DNA from: Deltaproteobacteria bacterium
Lineage (GTDB): Bacteria; Myxococcota_A; UBA796; SXON01
Direction of reading: 5' to 3'
Length of the DNA: 64,000 nucleotides
NCBI GenBank assembly: GCA_947486185.1
Contig: CANKTH010000009.1
Coordinates: 1-64,000, forward strand
The position numbers were made by a program, and so were the translations under genes. The notes under the pieces were generated by a model. That model worked only from the letters and a program-made list of their open reading frames with translations, was not told where the DNA came from and did not search any database. This document shows, piece by piece, positions 52,762 to 61,128 of this stretch (position 1 is the first letter of the stretch; every line of letters starts with the position of its first letter).

Positions 52762-53550
52762 CTAGCCGAGCGGCCGCGCCGCACCCGCGAGCAGTAGCCG
52801 GCGCGGATCATCAGCCTCCAAGGCGGGGGCGTAGAACACCGTGGGCTCGAAGCCCACGCGCTCGAGCCCGTCTCCAAGCAGCTCGGAGAGGAGTGCCAGC
52901 GGGACCGTACCGAAGCCCTGCTCCACCTCGATCACCACCTCGTCGACCTCGGGTATCCGTGTCGGGACCAGCGGCCACACCGCGAGCCGTCTGGGCGGAG
53001 TGGCGTGTTGAATGTGGATCACCCTTGCTTCTTCGGCGGCGGCGTAGCGCGCGACCCGGCTCGCGAGTCGGGCCTCCACGATCGCTGGCTCGCCGCGGAG
53101 ATCCTGCTCTGTCACGGACACCGCCCACCCCGACGCGGGGAGCCACACCGGCCCCCCTTGGGCGGCGAGGATCCGACGGATCACCAGAAGGTCGTGACGA
53201 AGTGCTTGTTTGGCCCTCTCGCCCCAAGCGGCTGGGCGAAGCAGCTCCGCGCCGAGGGTCTCGTTCGCCAGAAGTATCTGCGCGCCGCCCTCGTGCGCCG
53301 CGGCGAGGAGCTCCCGTGCCATGGCCCAATCGATACGACTGGCGACGTGGGCCAGGCGGAGGACGCCCACGCCATCCTCTTCGTCAAACCACACCAATAC
53401 CCCGCGCACGCTCCCCGGGGCGTGGAGATGTGTCGCACCTTCTTCGTCGGGCCGGTGATCCCCCAGACCCTGTGCGTCCGAGGCCCACGCGGCCACGAGC
53501 TCCTCGAAAAGTCCCTTCTCTAATCCGGATATTTTACACTCTACCGACAC
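52762..53550 (-). CDS. cytoplasmic protein of unknown function
   Basis: This 262-residue alpha/beta protein has no signal or membrane segment. GTG 53550 has a GGGGGG run about seven bases upstream. Segments such as VLVWFDEEDGVGVLRLAHVAS and PTRIPEVDEVVIEVEQGFGTVPLALLSELL suggest two related halves, but I recognise no family. It lies between the ASST-like gene and the Eis-like gene on the same strand. Confidence 0.6.
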   Translation of the reverse strand: MSVECKISGLEKGLFEELVAAWASDAQGLGDHRPDEEGATHLHAPGSVRGVLVWFDEEDGVGVLRLAHVASRIDWAMARELLAAAHEGGAQILLANETLGAELLRPAAWGERAKQALRHDLLVIRRILAAQGGPVWLPASGWAVSVTEQDLRGEPAIVEARLASRVARYAAAEEARVIHIQHATPPRRLAVWPLVPTRIPEVDEVVIEVEQGFGTVPLALLSELLGDGLERVGFEPTVFYAPALEADDPRRLLLAGAARPLG

Positions 53551-53581
53551 CGCTCACCCCCCGCTCAATAGCGCTACCAAC

Positions 53582-54736
53582 TCAATACCGATCGCGCGTC
53601 CAAGGCAAGGGCCCCGCGCACAGCTCCGCCAGGCTCTCTGCTCCCTCGCCCAAGCCGGCCAACTCTACCTGCCGCGCGGAAGCGAAGCCGGTGAACAAGG
53701 ACGCGAGTCCACGAACGTGCAGCCTACAATCACCGTTCCCTCCGGGCTGTACTCGCCCCCGTCCACCTTCGACGGTGAGACGATAACGCCCGTGACACAG
53801 GCGTAGCGGATCCTCCACGTCCAGGTCGATCACGCCACGCGCGGTCGAAGGGTAGCCCCGTTGCTCCAGCGCGCGGATGTCGGTGACTCGGAGCATCCAG
53901 TTCTCGAACAAGGTCATCTCTACGAATGGGTGAGGAAGAACCTGATAGAAGGGGTCGTTTGGCGCGGTGTTGAAGACCACCGTGCGCGCCATCGTGCCCA
54001 TATCGGCCAGGGTCGCCCAGAGATTGAGCGCGACCAGTCGCGTCTGGGCGTACACATCCAGTACTTCGAGCGTGCCCATGGGCCCGTTCCCGAGCGGCAC
54101 ATGGCGTACGTAGAGCCATCCTCGAAGCCGGCCTCCCTCTTCGATGCCCAGACCGAGAGCGGGCGGTCCGACCCGTGGCCTCCTTATTCGTTCCCATTGA
54201 TAGGGGTGTCGTTCAAAAAAGCCCGGCGTTTCCACAGCGCTCGCGGCATGGATCGCCTCGATCACCGGCTCGTCTTCAGCGTTGAGTCGCCGAGCGCGGA
54301 GCTCGTGGTTTCCGAGCCCGATCGCGGGAACCGACACCGAAGCACGGAAGGCCGAGCCCGCCTGCTCGTAGCCCGCTGCTCGGTAAAGCGGCTGATTGGA
54401 CGCGTAGAGTGTGGACACGTATTGGCCGTTGTCGCGAGACTCGGCCAAGAGGGCGGCCATGAGTTGGCTCGCGTAGCCGCGTCGGCGCTGGTCGATGGCC
54501 ACGCCGACCAACCCGATCGCGGCGTTGGGGACCAACGCCCCGCCCACCGAAAGGCGAATGGGGAGCACCAGCAGGCCGGCCATCACCTGGTCGTCTACGC
54601 TGAGCGCACGGCAGTGGTCGTAGCCGAGCTTCGCCGCGATTCCCGCGACATCCGCGCCGCTGAGCCCGAATGCCTCCGCGAGGAGCCCAGCCCACGCCGG
54701 ACGCAGGCTTTCTTCCGGAACTCCAAACCTCGGCAT
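53582..54736 (-). CDS. Eis-like GNAT acetyltransferase
   Basis: The protein is 384 residues with the three-part layout of Eis: a GNAT domain (about 1-150) with the acetyl-CoA loop AIDQRRRGYASQLM, a second degenerate GNAT domain (about 150-290), and a C-terminal SCP2-like domain (about 290-384; DPLRLCHGRYRLTVEGGRGR). The C-terminal residue is Tyr, near the place where Eis uses its terminal carboxylate for catalysis. Eis proteins acetylate amines in proteins and drugs. The ATG 54736 is used; the frame is open far upstream. It diverges from the VOC gene by 69 bases. Confidence 0.82.
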   Translation of the reverse strand: MPRFGVPEESLRPAWAGLLAEAFGLSGADVAGIAAKLGYDHCRALSVDDQVMAGLLVLPIRLSVGGALVPNAAIGLVGVAIDQRRRGYASQLMAALLAESRDNGQYVSTLYASNQPLYRAAGYEQAGSAFRASVSVPAIGLGNHELRARRLNAEDEPVIEAIHAASAVETPGFFERHPYQWERIRRPRVGPPALGLGIEEGGRLRGWLYVRHVPLGNGPMGTLEVLDVYAQTRLVALNLWATLADMGTMARTVVFNTAPNDPFYQVLPHPFVEMTLFENWMLRVTDIRALEQRGYPSTARGVIDLDVEDPLRLCHGRYRLTVEGGRGRVQPGGNGDCRLHVRGLASLFTGFASARQVELAGLGEGAESLAELCAGPLPWTRDRY

Positions 54737-54805
54737 CCACGCGCTCCCGCCAACGGGATAACGTATCGGGCTTCGGCTCGGCCGGCGCGACCCGAGGGGG
54801 CTTTG

Positions 54806-55186
54806 ATGGTTCCGCACTTTATCCTGTATGTGCAGGATCAACACCGTTCCTGCTCCTTCTGGTGCGCCGCGCTTGATCTCAATCCGGTTCTGGATACGCC
54901 GGGAATGACTGAGTTTGACCTCGGTGGCGCCGTGCTCGGCCTGATGCCCGAGGTGAACGCTCGGCGCCTCCTGCGCCACGCGCCCGACCCCGCGCAAGCT
55001 TCGGGCGTGCCGCGCGCCGAGCTCTACTTGAGGGTCGACGACGTAGAATCGGCGTTTGCCCCGGCTCTGGCCGCGGGAGGACGTGAGGTGACGCCGCCGA
55101 TGCTGCGCGACTGGGGCGAGGTAGTAGGCTACTGCCTGGATCCTGACGGCCATGTCCTCGCTGTCGCTGAACGGAGCCGACGCTGA
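54806..55186 (+). CDS. VOC-superfamily (glyoxalase/bleomycin-resistance-like) protein
   Basis: The product is 126 residues, the length of a single VOC domain protein: VPHFILYVQDQHRSCSFW opens the first beta-alpha unit and AELYLRVDDVESAF, DWGEVVGYCLDPDGHVLAVAE the second. Metal or ligand positions (His 4, Glu of AEL, Asp/His in DPDGH) vary across the family, so the substrate is unknown. GAGGGGG five bases upstream sets the ATG. It overlaps the start of the membrane-fusion-protein gene by 35 bases. Confidence 0.8.
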   Translation: MVPHFILYVQDQHRSCSFWCAALDLNPVLDTPGMTEFDLGGAVLGLMPEVNARRLLRHAPDPAQASGVPRAELYLRVDDVESAFAPALAAGGREVTPPMLRDWGEVVGYCLDPDGHVLAVAERSRR

Positions 55187-56450
55187 GACCCTTCTCGCTC
55201 CCCGTGTCTTGGATGGTAGGTTGTCCCGCATCTGGGTCCTGAGCCTCCTGTTCCCCTTGGGCGCCTGCCTCGGGGGTGAGGCTGAGCGCGTCCCTGCCGC
55301 GCGCGTCGAACGCTCCGACCTCCATGTCACGCTCACGGTACCGGGCGAGCTGAAAGCGGTCCGCTCGGTGTCCTTCTCGGCACCCAATGTACGAGGTTCG
55401 CTGAAGCTCACCTATGTCGCGGAGGAAGGCAAACGTGTCACGCGGGGTGACGTATTGGTCGAGTTTGACCGAACGGATCTGGAGCGCGACTTGGACACTG
55501 CGCTCTCCAAGCTCAGGGTGGCCGAGACGAGGATCGGCCAACTCAAGGCGCAGCAGGAAGTACGCCTTCTGTCCGCAGAGAACGACATCACCAAGGCGCG
55601 ACTCGGTCTCGAGCGGGCGCAGCTCCGAATCACCGAGTCCGAGACGGTGCCTCGGGTGGAGCGGGAGAGCGCCCGGCTCGACGTGCAGGAGTACACGCTC
55701 GCGGTTTCGCGAGCGGAAGAGGCATTTCAATCTGCGAAACTTGACAGCGACGCCCAGATCGAGCTCCAGCTCATCGACGCCGAAGACGCCAGCGCCCGCG
55801 TGCGGCAGGCCCGCACGGCCCTGGAGCAGCTCAAGATCGTGGCGCCGGCCGATGGCATCGTCATCCTCGTCAGCGCGTGGCGGTCCGGGAAACAGGGCAA
55901 GATCAGCATCGGCGACTCGGTGTGGCCGGGCAACGCGTTGATGGAGCTGCCGGACCTCACGGAGATGATGGTGGAAGCGTGGGTTCACGAGGTTGACGCC
56001 TCCCTCGCGCGCCCCGACCTGCCGGTGAAGGTGGTCCTCGATGCGGCTCCCGAGCCGCCGCACGTCGGGGCGATCGACAAGGTGGCGGACCTTGCGATCC
56101 AGCGTCGAGAGGAGAGCGAGGCTCGCCATCTGAAGCTCGATATCAAGCTTGACAAGACCGATCCTGTCATGAAACCTGGGATGAGCGTTCGGGTGGAGGT
56201 AGGGGTCGAGACCCTGCCTGGGGTTCTGACGGTTCCGCGCGAGGCGGTGTTCGAGCGCGAAGGGAAGACGCTGGTTTACCGACAGACCCTCGGGGGATGG
56301 TCCCCCGTGCCCGTGGAGATTGGCAAACACAACGACAGTCATGTCGTCGTGACCAGCGGGCTCACCGAGGGGGATGAGGTGGCCCTGGTGGATCCCGAGG
56401 CGACGGCGAAGGGCGAGGCGCCGGCCGCAGGGGCACCGAGCGCGCCTTGA
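55152..56450 (+). CDS. membrane fusion protein, MacA/HlyD family (lipoprotein-like)
   Basis: About 432 residues. The N-terminus includes VLSLLFPLGAC (lipobox), then a biotinyl-lipoyl half (LTVPGELKAVRSVSF), a long coiled-coil (about 110-215), the second lipoyl half (KIVAPADGIVILV) and a beta-barrel. This is the periplasmic adaptor of MacAB-type or RND-like exporters. The ATG at 55152 lies within the VOC gene; TTG 55221 after GGATGG would give the lipoprotein signal without the preceding 23 residues. The stop overlaps the TTG of the permease (TTGA). Confidence 0.82.
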   Translation: MSSLSLNGADAETLLAPRVLDGRLSRIWVLSLLFPLGACLGGEAERVPAARVERSDLHVTLTVPGELKAVRSVSFSAPNVRGSLKLTYVAEEGKRVTRGDVLVEFDRTDLERDLDTALSKLRVAETRIGQLKAQQEVRLLSAENDITKARLGLERAQLRITESETVPRVERESARLDVQEYTLAVSRAEEAFQSAKLDSDAQIELQLIDAEDASARVRQARTALEQLKIVAPADGIVILVSAWRSGKQGKISIGDSVWPGNALMELPDLTEMMVEAWVHEVDASLARPDLPVKVVLDAAPEPPHVGAIDKVADLAIQRREESEARHLKLDIKLDKTDPVMKPGMSVRVEVGVETLPGVLTVPREAVFEREGKTLVYRQTLGGWSPVPVEIGKHNDSHVVVTSGLTEGDEVALVDPEATAKGEAPAAGAPSAP

Positions 56451-57751
56451 GCGCCGTGAATTCCGTGGGTCCGACGCGGGCTCCGCCGCGGCGACGTCGT
56501 TTCGGCACGGAGCTGCGGGATCTGGTCGCGGAAGGCTGGGGGGGACTCAGCGCCCACCGGCTCCGCTCGTTGCTCTCTGCGACGGGCATCCTGTTCGGCG
56601 TCGCGGCGGTCGTTGGCATTCTTGCGATTGGAGAAGGCGCGCGCGCGGAGCAGGACCGGCTGATCGACCAACTCGGCATCCTCAACTTCTTCGTGAAGGC
56701 CCGCGAGACCCCTACGGATCCCGCCGTTGCAGCTGAGCAGGCGCGCCTGTCCCCTGGACTGAGCCGCCGTGACCAGGCGGCGCTTGGTATGCTGCCGGGG
56801 GCGCGCCACGTCGGCGCGATGCGCCTGATCGAGACCCGCGATCTGGTGCCGCGCCCCGAGGACCCCGAGAAGATCCGCGTGGTGGGTGCCGATCCGGCCT
56901 ACCTCGCGGCGTCGCGCCTCGTGCGCGTGGCGGGCCGGCCGCTGGACGCGGAGGACGAACGGAGGAGCGCCGCGGTCTGTCTGCTCGGTCGTGGGGCGTT
57001 GGCCCAGCTCTTTCCCGGTAAGCCCGGCCTCGGTGAGAAGCTCCGCGTGGGTCCGGTGTGGCTGACGGTCGTGGGTGTGGTGGGGGAGCCGGGGGGAGGC
57101 CAGCGCGAGATCGAGGGCGTAGATCTGGAGGATCGCAGCCACGATGTCATTGTGCCGCTCAGTACGGCGCTCCGTCGCTTCAGCCTGCCGCTCAGCGACG
57201 CCGAGCTGTCGGAGCTGGTGGTGTCCGTAGCGGCGGTGGAGGAGGTGCCCGGCGCCACCCGCGTGGCGATGTCGGCGATGTCCCGGCTCCATCGGGGAGC
57301 GGAGGACTGGGAGCTCGTGGTGCCGCTCCGCCTGTTGGAGCAGTCGCGCGCACAGCAGCGAATCTTCAACCTGGTCATGGGCTTGATCGCCGGTATTTCG
57401 CTACTCGTCGGCGGGATCGGCATCATGAACATCATGCTGGCGACGGTGACCGAGCGTACGCGGGAGATCGGCATTCGGCTGGCGGTAGGAGCCTCCCCCA
57501 GGGACATCCAAGTGCTGTTTCTGGTCGAGTCCTCGATGATCAGCCTGAGTGGTGGGTTTTTGGGGATCCTCGCTGGCCTTCTGCTCTCACGCGGCATCGC
57601 GGCCTTCACCGGGTGGGAGACCGTGGTCGGTGCCGGCACTCTGGCGTTTGCCGCGCTTATTTCGATGGTGGAGGGGGTGCTTTTCGGCTTTTTGCCCGCT
57701 CGGCGGGCCTCCGCCCTCCTCCCCGCCGAGGCCGTACGGCAGACAGGCTGA
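56447..57751 (+). CDS. MacB/FtsX-type ABC transporter permease
   Basis: The product is 434 residues with an N-terminal helix (LRSLLSATGILFGVAAVVGIL), a large periplasmic MacB-PCD domain (about 65-285) and three C-terminal helices. The joint VTERTREIGIRLAVGASPRDIQ is diagnostic of the MacB/FtsX permease. It lacks the ATPase domain fused in E. coli MacB, and no ATP-binding gene lies beside it, so the ATPase must be encoded elsewhere. TTG 56447 overlaps the previous stop; GTG 56456 is an alternative start. Confidence 0.85.
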   Translation: MSAVNSVGPTRAPPRRRRFGTELRDLVAEGWGGLSAHRLRSLLSATGILFGVAAVVGILAIGEGARAEQDRLIDQLGILNFFVKARETPTDPAVAAEQARLSPGLSRRDQAALGMLPGARHVGAMRLIETRDLVPRPEDPEKIRVVGADPAYLAASRLVRVAGRPLDAEDERRSAAVCLLGRGALAQLFPGKPGLGEKLRVGPVWLTVVGVVGEPGGGQREIEGVDLEDRSHDVIVPLSTALRRFSLPLSDAELSELVVSVAAVEEVPGATRVAMSAMSRLHRGAEDWELVVPLRLLEQSRAQQRIFNLVMGLIAGISLLVGGIGIMNIMLATVTERTREIGIRLAVGASPRDIQVLFLVESSMISLSGGFLGILAGLLLSRGIAAFTGWETVVGAGTLAFAALISMVEGVLFGFLPARRASALLPAEAVRQTG

Positions 57752-57757
57752 CTGGCC

Positions 57758-57780
57758 CCAGGGCCCGACGTGGGTCCTGG
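57758..57780 (+). terminator. hairpin after the permease gene
   Basis: CCAGGGCCC (57758-57766) pairs with GGGTCCTGG (57772-57780) over a five-base loop with one G-U pair. It starts seven bases after the permease stop. The following sequence is AT-richer but has no T-run, so termination efficiency is uncertain. Confidence 0.5.
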
Positions 57781-57847
57781 CGGCTCGCTGATGTGACACA
57801 ATATTGAACACAAGCAAGCGAAATCATGTAATCACATAACCGCTGCG

Positions 57848-57872
57848 GTGTCTGACACGATTGTTGCAACAA
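57848..57872. promoter_or_regulatory. two adjacent palindromes in an AT-rich gap
   Basis: GTGTC-T-GACAC (57848-57858) and TTGTTGCAACAA (57861-57872) are both perfect inverted repeats, two bases apart, within a gap (57785-57895) markedly richer in A and T than the rest of the window. The gap precedes a lipoprotein-like gene. A promoter with operator sites is the simplest reading; no known consensus was recognised. Confidence 0.4.
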
Positions 57873-57892
57873 CAACACACAATCACATCACA

Positions 57893-58477
57893 ATGTCGTC
57901 GGCCCTCGGAACTATCGGGCTGGCGTACGTGGTGTGCTTCCCCCTCCCCTCGTTCGACGGCTACACTGGCCTGATATGGCTCCTCTTCGCCTGCTTTCCT
58001 TCCGCTCCGTCCGCGGCCGACGCGGGGGGAAAGGGCGGTTCAGCGTCTGAAAGTCCCGGGTCAGATCTGGACGACAGCGCCCCGCTGAGGCCGACCGACA
58101 GCGATCCGGCGGACACGGCGGGTTCGGACTCCCCGCCGACGGAGCCGGTTTGGGACGACCTCCGCGTCGCAGGGCCAGTTCCGTGGGGTTCGGCGGACGG
58201 GCTCCTTGACGGCGTGACGGACGGCCGCGCGCTCCATCTGGTGGAGGCCGATCATTGTGACTTCGAGCACCCTACGGACTGGGTGTGTCAACTCGCCTGC
58301 GGGACGGAGAGCAACGACCTCTTCGCCGATGAGGAGATCCAGGCGACTCTGCTCGGTCTGACCACGTCTTTCCTGCTCGCTGCGACGGCGGTGGACCCGG
58401 GCGCGCTCGACTGGTGGACACCCGGTGGCGCGCCGTACGAGGCGCTCCTCGCATGGGGCGCCATCGCCGAGTGGTAG
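57893..58477 (+). CDS. possible truncated secreted alpha/beta-hydrolase-like protein
   Basis: About 194 residues from ATG 57893 (GTG 57848 is also in frame; neither has a good ribosome site). A hydrophobic stretch LIWLLFAC could be a lipobox. A linker rich in Asp, Ser and Pro follows (about 35-90). The last 80 residues include EADHCDFEHPTDWVCQLAC, which resembles the catalytic-His region near the C-terminus of secreted alpha/beta hydrolases of myxobacteria. No nucleophile elbow (GxSxG) is present. It could be a hydrolase remnant joined to a signal and linker, or an unrelated protein. Confidence 0.5.
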   Translation: MSSALGTIGLAYVVCFPLPSFDGYTGLIWLLFACFPSAPSAADAGGKGGSASESPGSDLDDSAPLRPTDSDPADTAGSDSPPTEPVWDDLRVAGPVPWGSADGLLDGVTDGRALHLVEADHCDFEHPTDWVCQLACGTESNDLFADEEIQATLLGLTTSFLLAATAVDPGALDWWTPGGAPYEALLAWGAIAEW

Positions 58478-58500
58478 TCTGGCCTCCGCGGCTCCTGACG

Positions 58501-58878
58501 CTACCTGGCCTCCGCGATGGAGGTAACCGTGGTTTGAGGCTGAGGCTCGGCCGCGAGGGGGCTGAGGGCCCGAACGTCGAAGTCGCTGGCCTGGTGGGGC
58601 GCTGCGAGCAGGAGCATCAACGGGATCGTGAGTAACGAGGAGAACAAGCCGAACTCGATGATCGAAGATGAGCCGAAAGGTCCATGCGGCCCCATGGGGA
58701 CGAGCGCGCGCCCGTGGGGCTCCCCTCGTAAGCCGGCTTCCCGCCCGAGCCGCCGGCGACCTGCCAGGGGTGGATGCTCCGGGGGTGCGGGGAGCATAGC
58801 GGGCCGCGGGTCGGATCGTGTGGGCATCGTCGCTCCGTTGTGGGACGAAGGAGGGTGGAATGCTGGGCTCACGCTCAT
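58501..58878 (-). CDS. small protein with one transmembrane helix, uncertain
   Basis: The product is 125 residues with a Pro/Arg/Gly-rich first half, then a single hydrophobic segment (EFGLFSSLLTIPLMLLLAAP, about 74-93) and a short polar tail. GGAGGG lies eleven bases before the ATG. It is convergent with the previous gene. No family is recognisable; the helix and ribosome site are the only support. Confidence 0.4.
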   Translation of the reverse strand: MSVSPAFHPPSSHNGATMPTRSDPRPAMLPAPPEHPPLAGRRRLGREAGLRGEPHGRALVPMGPHGPFGSSSIIEFGLFSSLLTIPLMLLLAAPHQASDFDVRALSPLAAEPQPQTTVTSIAEAR

Positions 58879-59062
58879 TCTGTGCGCACCCTCCAGCTGA
58901 AGGACACCGGGTGTCTCCGTCTGTAGTCAACCAACTCGAGGGGGGGAGCGACCGCACGCATTCGGCCTGTCGCCCGGCACTCGTGGCCGAGCCGGCGGCG
59001 CGGCAATGTGTTGGGCGCGGCTATCGGGTGTCGGCAGCTCGGAGGTGAGCAGGGGCGCCCGG

Positions 59063-59449
59063 CTACTCCCGAAGCAGCTCGACGTCGCAATCTCCCCATT
59101 CACCCTCAATCAGGTCGCCGCCATCCCACCACACATCGTCCGGATTGCCACAGCCGATCTCGCCCGACAAGAATCCGGCGTCCATCTCGCACTCGTCGAG
59201 ATCCACGTCGAGATCTTGTTCGCCGAACGTGGATTCAGGGCGAACATCGATTTCGAAGCTCTGCTCGCAGTCCGAACCGACGGCGTCCGTGCAGTCCAGG
59301 GTGCCCGTGCCCGCGTAGCCCCGGTCCGAGGGCTCGAGCGTGATCTCGACGTCCATCGCGTAGTCTCCGCAGTCGACCTCTCCGGACCAGTCTCCCGCGA
59401 GTGGGGCGCAGCCCGCCCACATCCAGCCAGCGATCAGCCAGTGTCGCAC
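59063..59449 (-). CDS. small Cys-rich lipoprotein, unknown
   Basis: The product is 128 residues with a lipoprotein signal (RHWLIAGWMWAGC) and a mature part rich in Asp and Glu holding about seven further Cys, which suits several disulfides. The beta-rich pattern (SGEVDCGDYAMDVEITLEPSDRG) suggests a compact domain. The start is GTG 59449, with a GGGGGG run seven bases upstream; TTG 59464 is in frame. It diverges from prmA. The 295 bases between them hold one hairpin and no convincing gene. Confidence 0.6.
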   Translation of the reverse strand: MRHWLIAGWMWAGCAPLAGDWSGEVDCGDYAMDVEITLEPSDRGYAGTGTLDCTDAVGSDCEQSFEIDVRPESTFGEQDLDVDLDECEMDAGFLSGEIGCGNPDDVWWDGGDLIEGEWGDCDVELLRE

Positions 59450-59505
59450 GTTCCATCCCCCCAACTCGGTCTAACGCGGCGCTGTAGATGCGCCTGCTGG
59501 CCCGG

Positions 59506-59524
59506 GCGGACAGTTTCTGTCCGC
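59506..59524. promoter_or_regulatory. perfect 8-base inverted repeat in the divergent region
   Basis: GCGGACAG and CTGTCCGC flank TTT. It sits 57 bases upstream of the small lipoprotein start and 220 upstream of prmA. It could be an operator or an RNA hairpin in a leader. No known consensus was recognised. Confidence 0.35.
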
Positions 59525-59744
59525 GGCGGATGAGGGCGCTGGTGTGCCTGGACAGGTGGCGCAGGTCCGTCGTCCCGCCTCTCTTCGGGACGTCGTAGCG
59601 CCCCGTTGTTGCCCGTGCGGCGGGCGCCCGACCGCTCGTGGTCGTCGATTTGGCGGTGACCGGCTCGAACGACACTTTGAGGTTCTTCAAGCTCGCGTAT
59701 CTGACGGGGTCTCCCGTGCGCCTCCACCGTGATAGTCCGCGGCG

Positions 59745-60554
59745 GTGCCTTGGTGCCTGGAGCTATCGACCGACGATCCTGAGCGCCTGGCGTGGGCGGT
59801 GGTGGAGCTCGGCGCGCTCGATGTCGAGCTGGAGGCCGATCACCTCCGCGCCCTCCTCCCGGATCAGGTGGGAGCGGAGCTGGTCGGCGTCGCCCTTGGC
59901 CTGAGCGCCTCCCGGATCGCGGGGATGCGCTGCTCCCCGGCGCTTCCACGTGACGATGCTTCAACATGGGTTTTGCGGCTGCCGGAGCGACGGGTTGGGC
60001 CGGTGGTGCTCGCGGCACCGGGCCGCGAGGGTCCCAATGTCGTGACGCTTCGGGATGGCGCCGCGTTTGGGACCGGGCTCCACGCCACCACCCGCCTGTG
60101 CCTGGACGGAATGCTTGAGATCTATGGGAGTGAGACCGCTTTTCCCGCAATGCTGGATGTCGGCACGGGCTCGGGAGTGTTGGCGCTCGTCGCTCTCGCG
60201 CTCGGCGCCCCCTCCGCGGTCGGGGTGGAGATCGACCCGGCGGCGCTCGCTGAGGCGCGCCAGAACGCCGTGGACAATCGGGCGGGCGGCCGACTCCATC
60301 TCGTCGCAGGTCGGCCCGAGCAGGTGACCGGGGTGTTTGGCCTGGTGGTAGCGAACCTTGTCCCCGGGCCGATCCTGGCGATGGCCGCCACCCTTCCCCA
60401 ACGGCTCGCCCCGGGTGGGCGGCTCCTGCTCTCGGGGCTCACTCCCAGCGTCTCCGCCGAGGTCGTCCGGGTCTACCGCCACCAGGGCCTCCGGCTCTGG
60501 CGGCAGGAAGATCGTAGCGGCTGGGTGCTTCTGGTCTTCGACGCCTCCTGGTGA
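59745..60554 (+). CDS. prmA: ribosomal protein L11 methyltransferase
   Basis: PrmA methylates ribosomal protein L11 using S-adenosylmethionine. The 269-residue protein has a short N-terminal domain and a class I methyltransferase domain: RDGAAFGTGLHATTRLCL (the PrmA GTGxHxTT motif), the SAM loop DVGTGSGVLALVA, VEIDPAALAEARQNAVDN, and VVANLVPGPIL at the catalytic strand. The start is GTG 59745; the ribosome site is weak. It is convergent with the secreted-protein gene at 60556. Confidence 0.85.
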   Translation: MPWCLELSTDDPERLAWAVVELGALDVELEADHLRALLPDQVGAELVGVALGLSASRIAGMRCSPALPRDDASTWVLRLPERRVGPVVLAAPGREGPNVVTLRDGAAFGTGLHATTRLCLDGMLEIYGSETAFPAMLDVGTGSGVLALVALALGAPSAVGVEIDPAALAEARQNAVDNRAGGRLHLVAGRPEQVTGVFGLVVANLVPGPILAMAATLPQRLAPGGRLLLSGLTPSVSAEVVRVYRHQGLRLWRQEDRSGWVLLVFDASW

Positions 60555-60555
60555 G

Positions 60556-61128
60556 TCAGGTAGGTGAGAGCGCCTGTTTCAGCATTTCAGTGATCGGCCC
60601 TGCCGCTCCGTCGAGCGTGCCCCCGAGCGACGCACAGGCGCTGAATTCGGTGACAACCACCTGCGTCTCTGGCGGTTCCCTGAAGGCCACCCGCTCCTGA
60701 GTGAGGGTGAGGCCGCCGGCCCACGGGATCAGCTCCGCCGCCGACTGTCCGGGCCGGCTGACGGTCGCGACGACGGCGCACCCGGACTCCCGCTCGACCA
60801 GCACAGCGCCGAGCGCGACGGCCCGGCAGCCGGTCGCCCGCGGGCAGACACGTTCGGGCGAAGGCCTGACATCCACCATGGGGCTCACGGCGCGGGCGAG
60901 CTCCGCCAGCGTCGTTTGTACAAGACCCGCTTGTGCTGCCTCCCCTCCCCCTGCGACCCTAGGCCACAAGACCACGATTCCCCCGCGTTTTCCCGAGGAC
61001 CGGCTGATTTCGGGCCCGTCGCCGCCGCTCGCGGCGACTGCCGCTCCGCCCGCTATCAGGAGAAGGAAGGCTGATAGAAGCCTGAACAATTGGGTGCGCT
61101 GCGTTGGCGCTCCGCTGACACGTGTCAC
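60556..61128 (-). CDS. exported protein of unknown function
   Basis: About 190 residues from GTG 61128, which overlaps the stop of the repeat protein (GTGA). A signal peptide ([20 protein letters not shown]) leads to a compact alpha/beta domain with four Cys. Segments such as [14 protein letters not shown] and [28 protein letters not shown] suggest a periplasmic fold with two disulfides; I recognise no family. Coupling to the giant repeat protein suggests a helper or partner role. Confidence 0.62.
   Translation of the reverse strand: MTRVSGAPTQRTQLFRLLSAFLLLIAGGAAVAASGGDGPEISRSSGKRGGIVVLWPRVAGGGEAAQAGLVQTTLAELARAVSPMVDVRPSPERVCPRATGCRAVALGAVLVERESGCAVVATVSRPGQSAAELIPWAGGLTLTQERVAFREPPETQVVVTEFSACASLGGTLDGAAGPITEMLKQALSPT

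Noticed and set aside
59235..59690. Basic 151-codon minus-strand frame beginning MKNLKVSFEPV
   Set aside because: It overlaps the small Cys-rich lipoprotein in another frame and has no family similarity or ribosome site.
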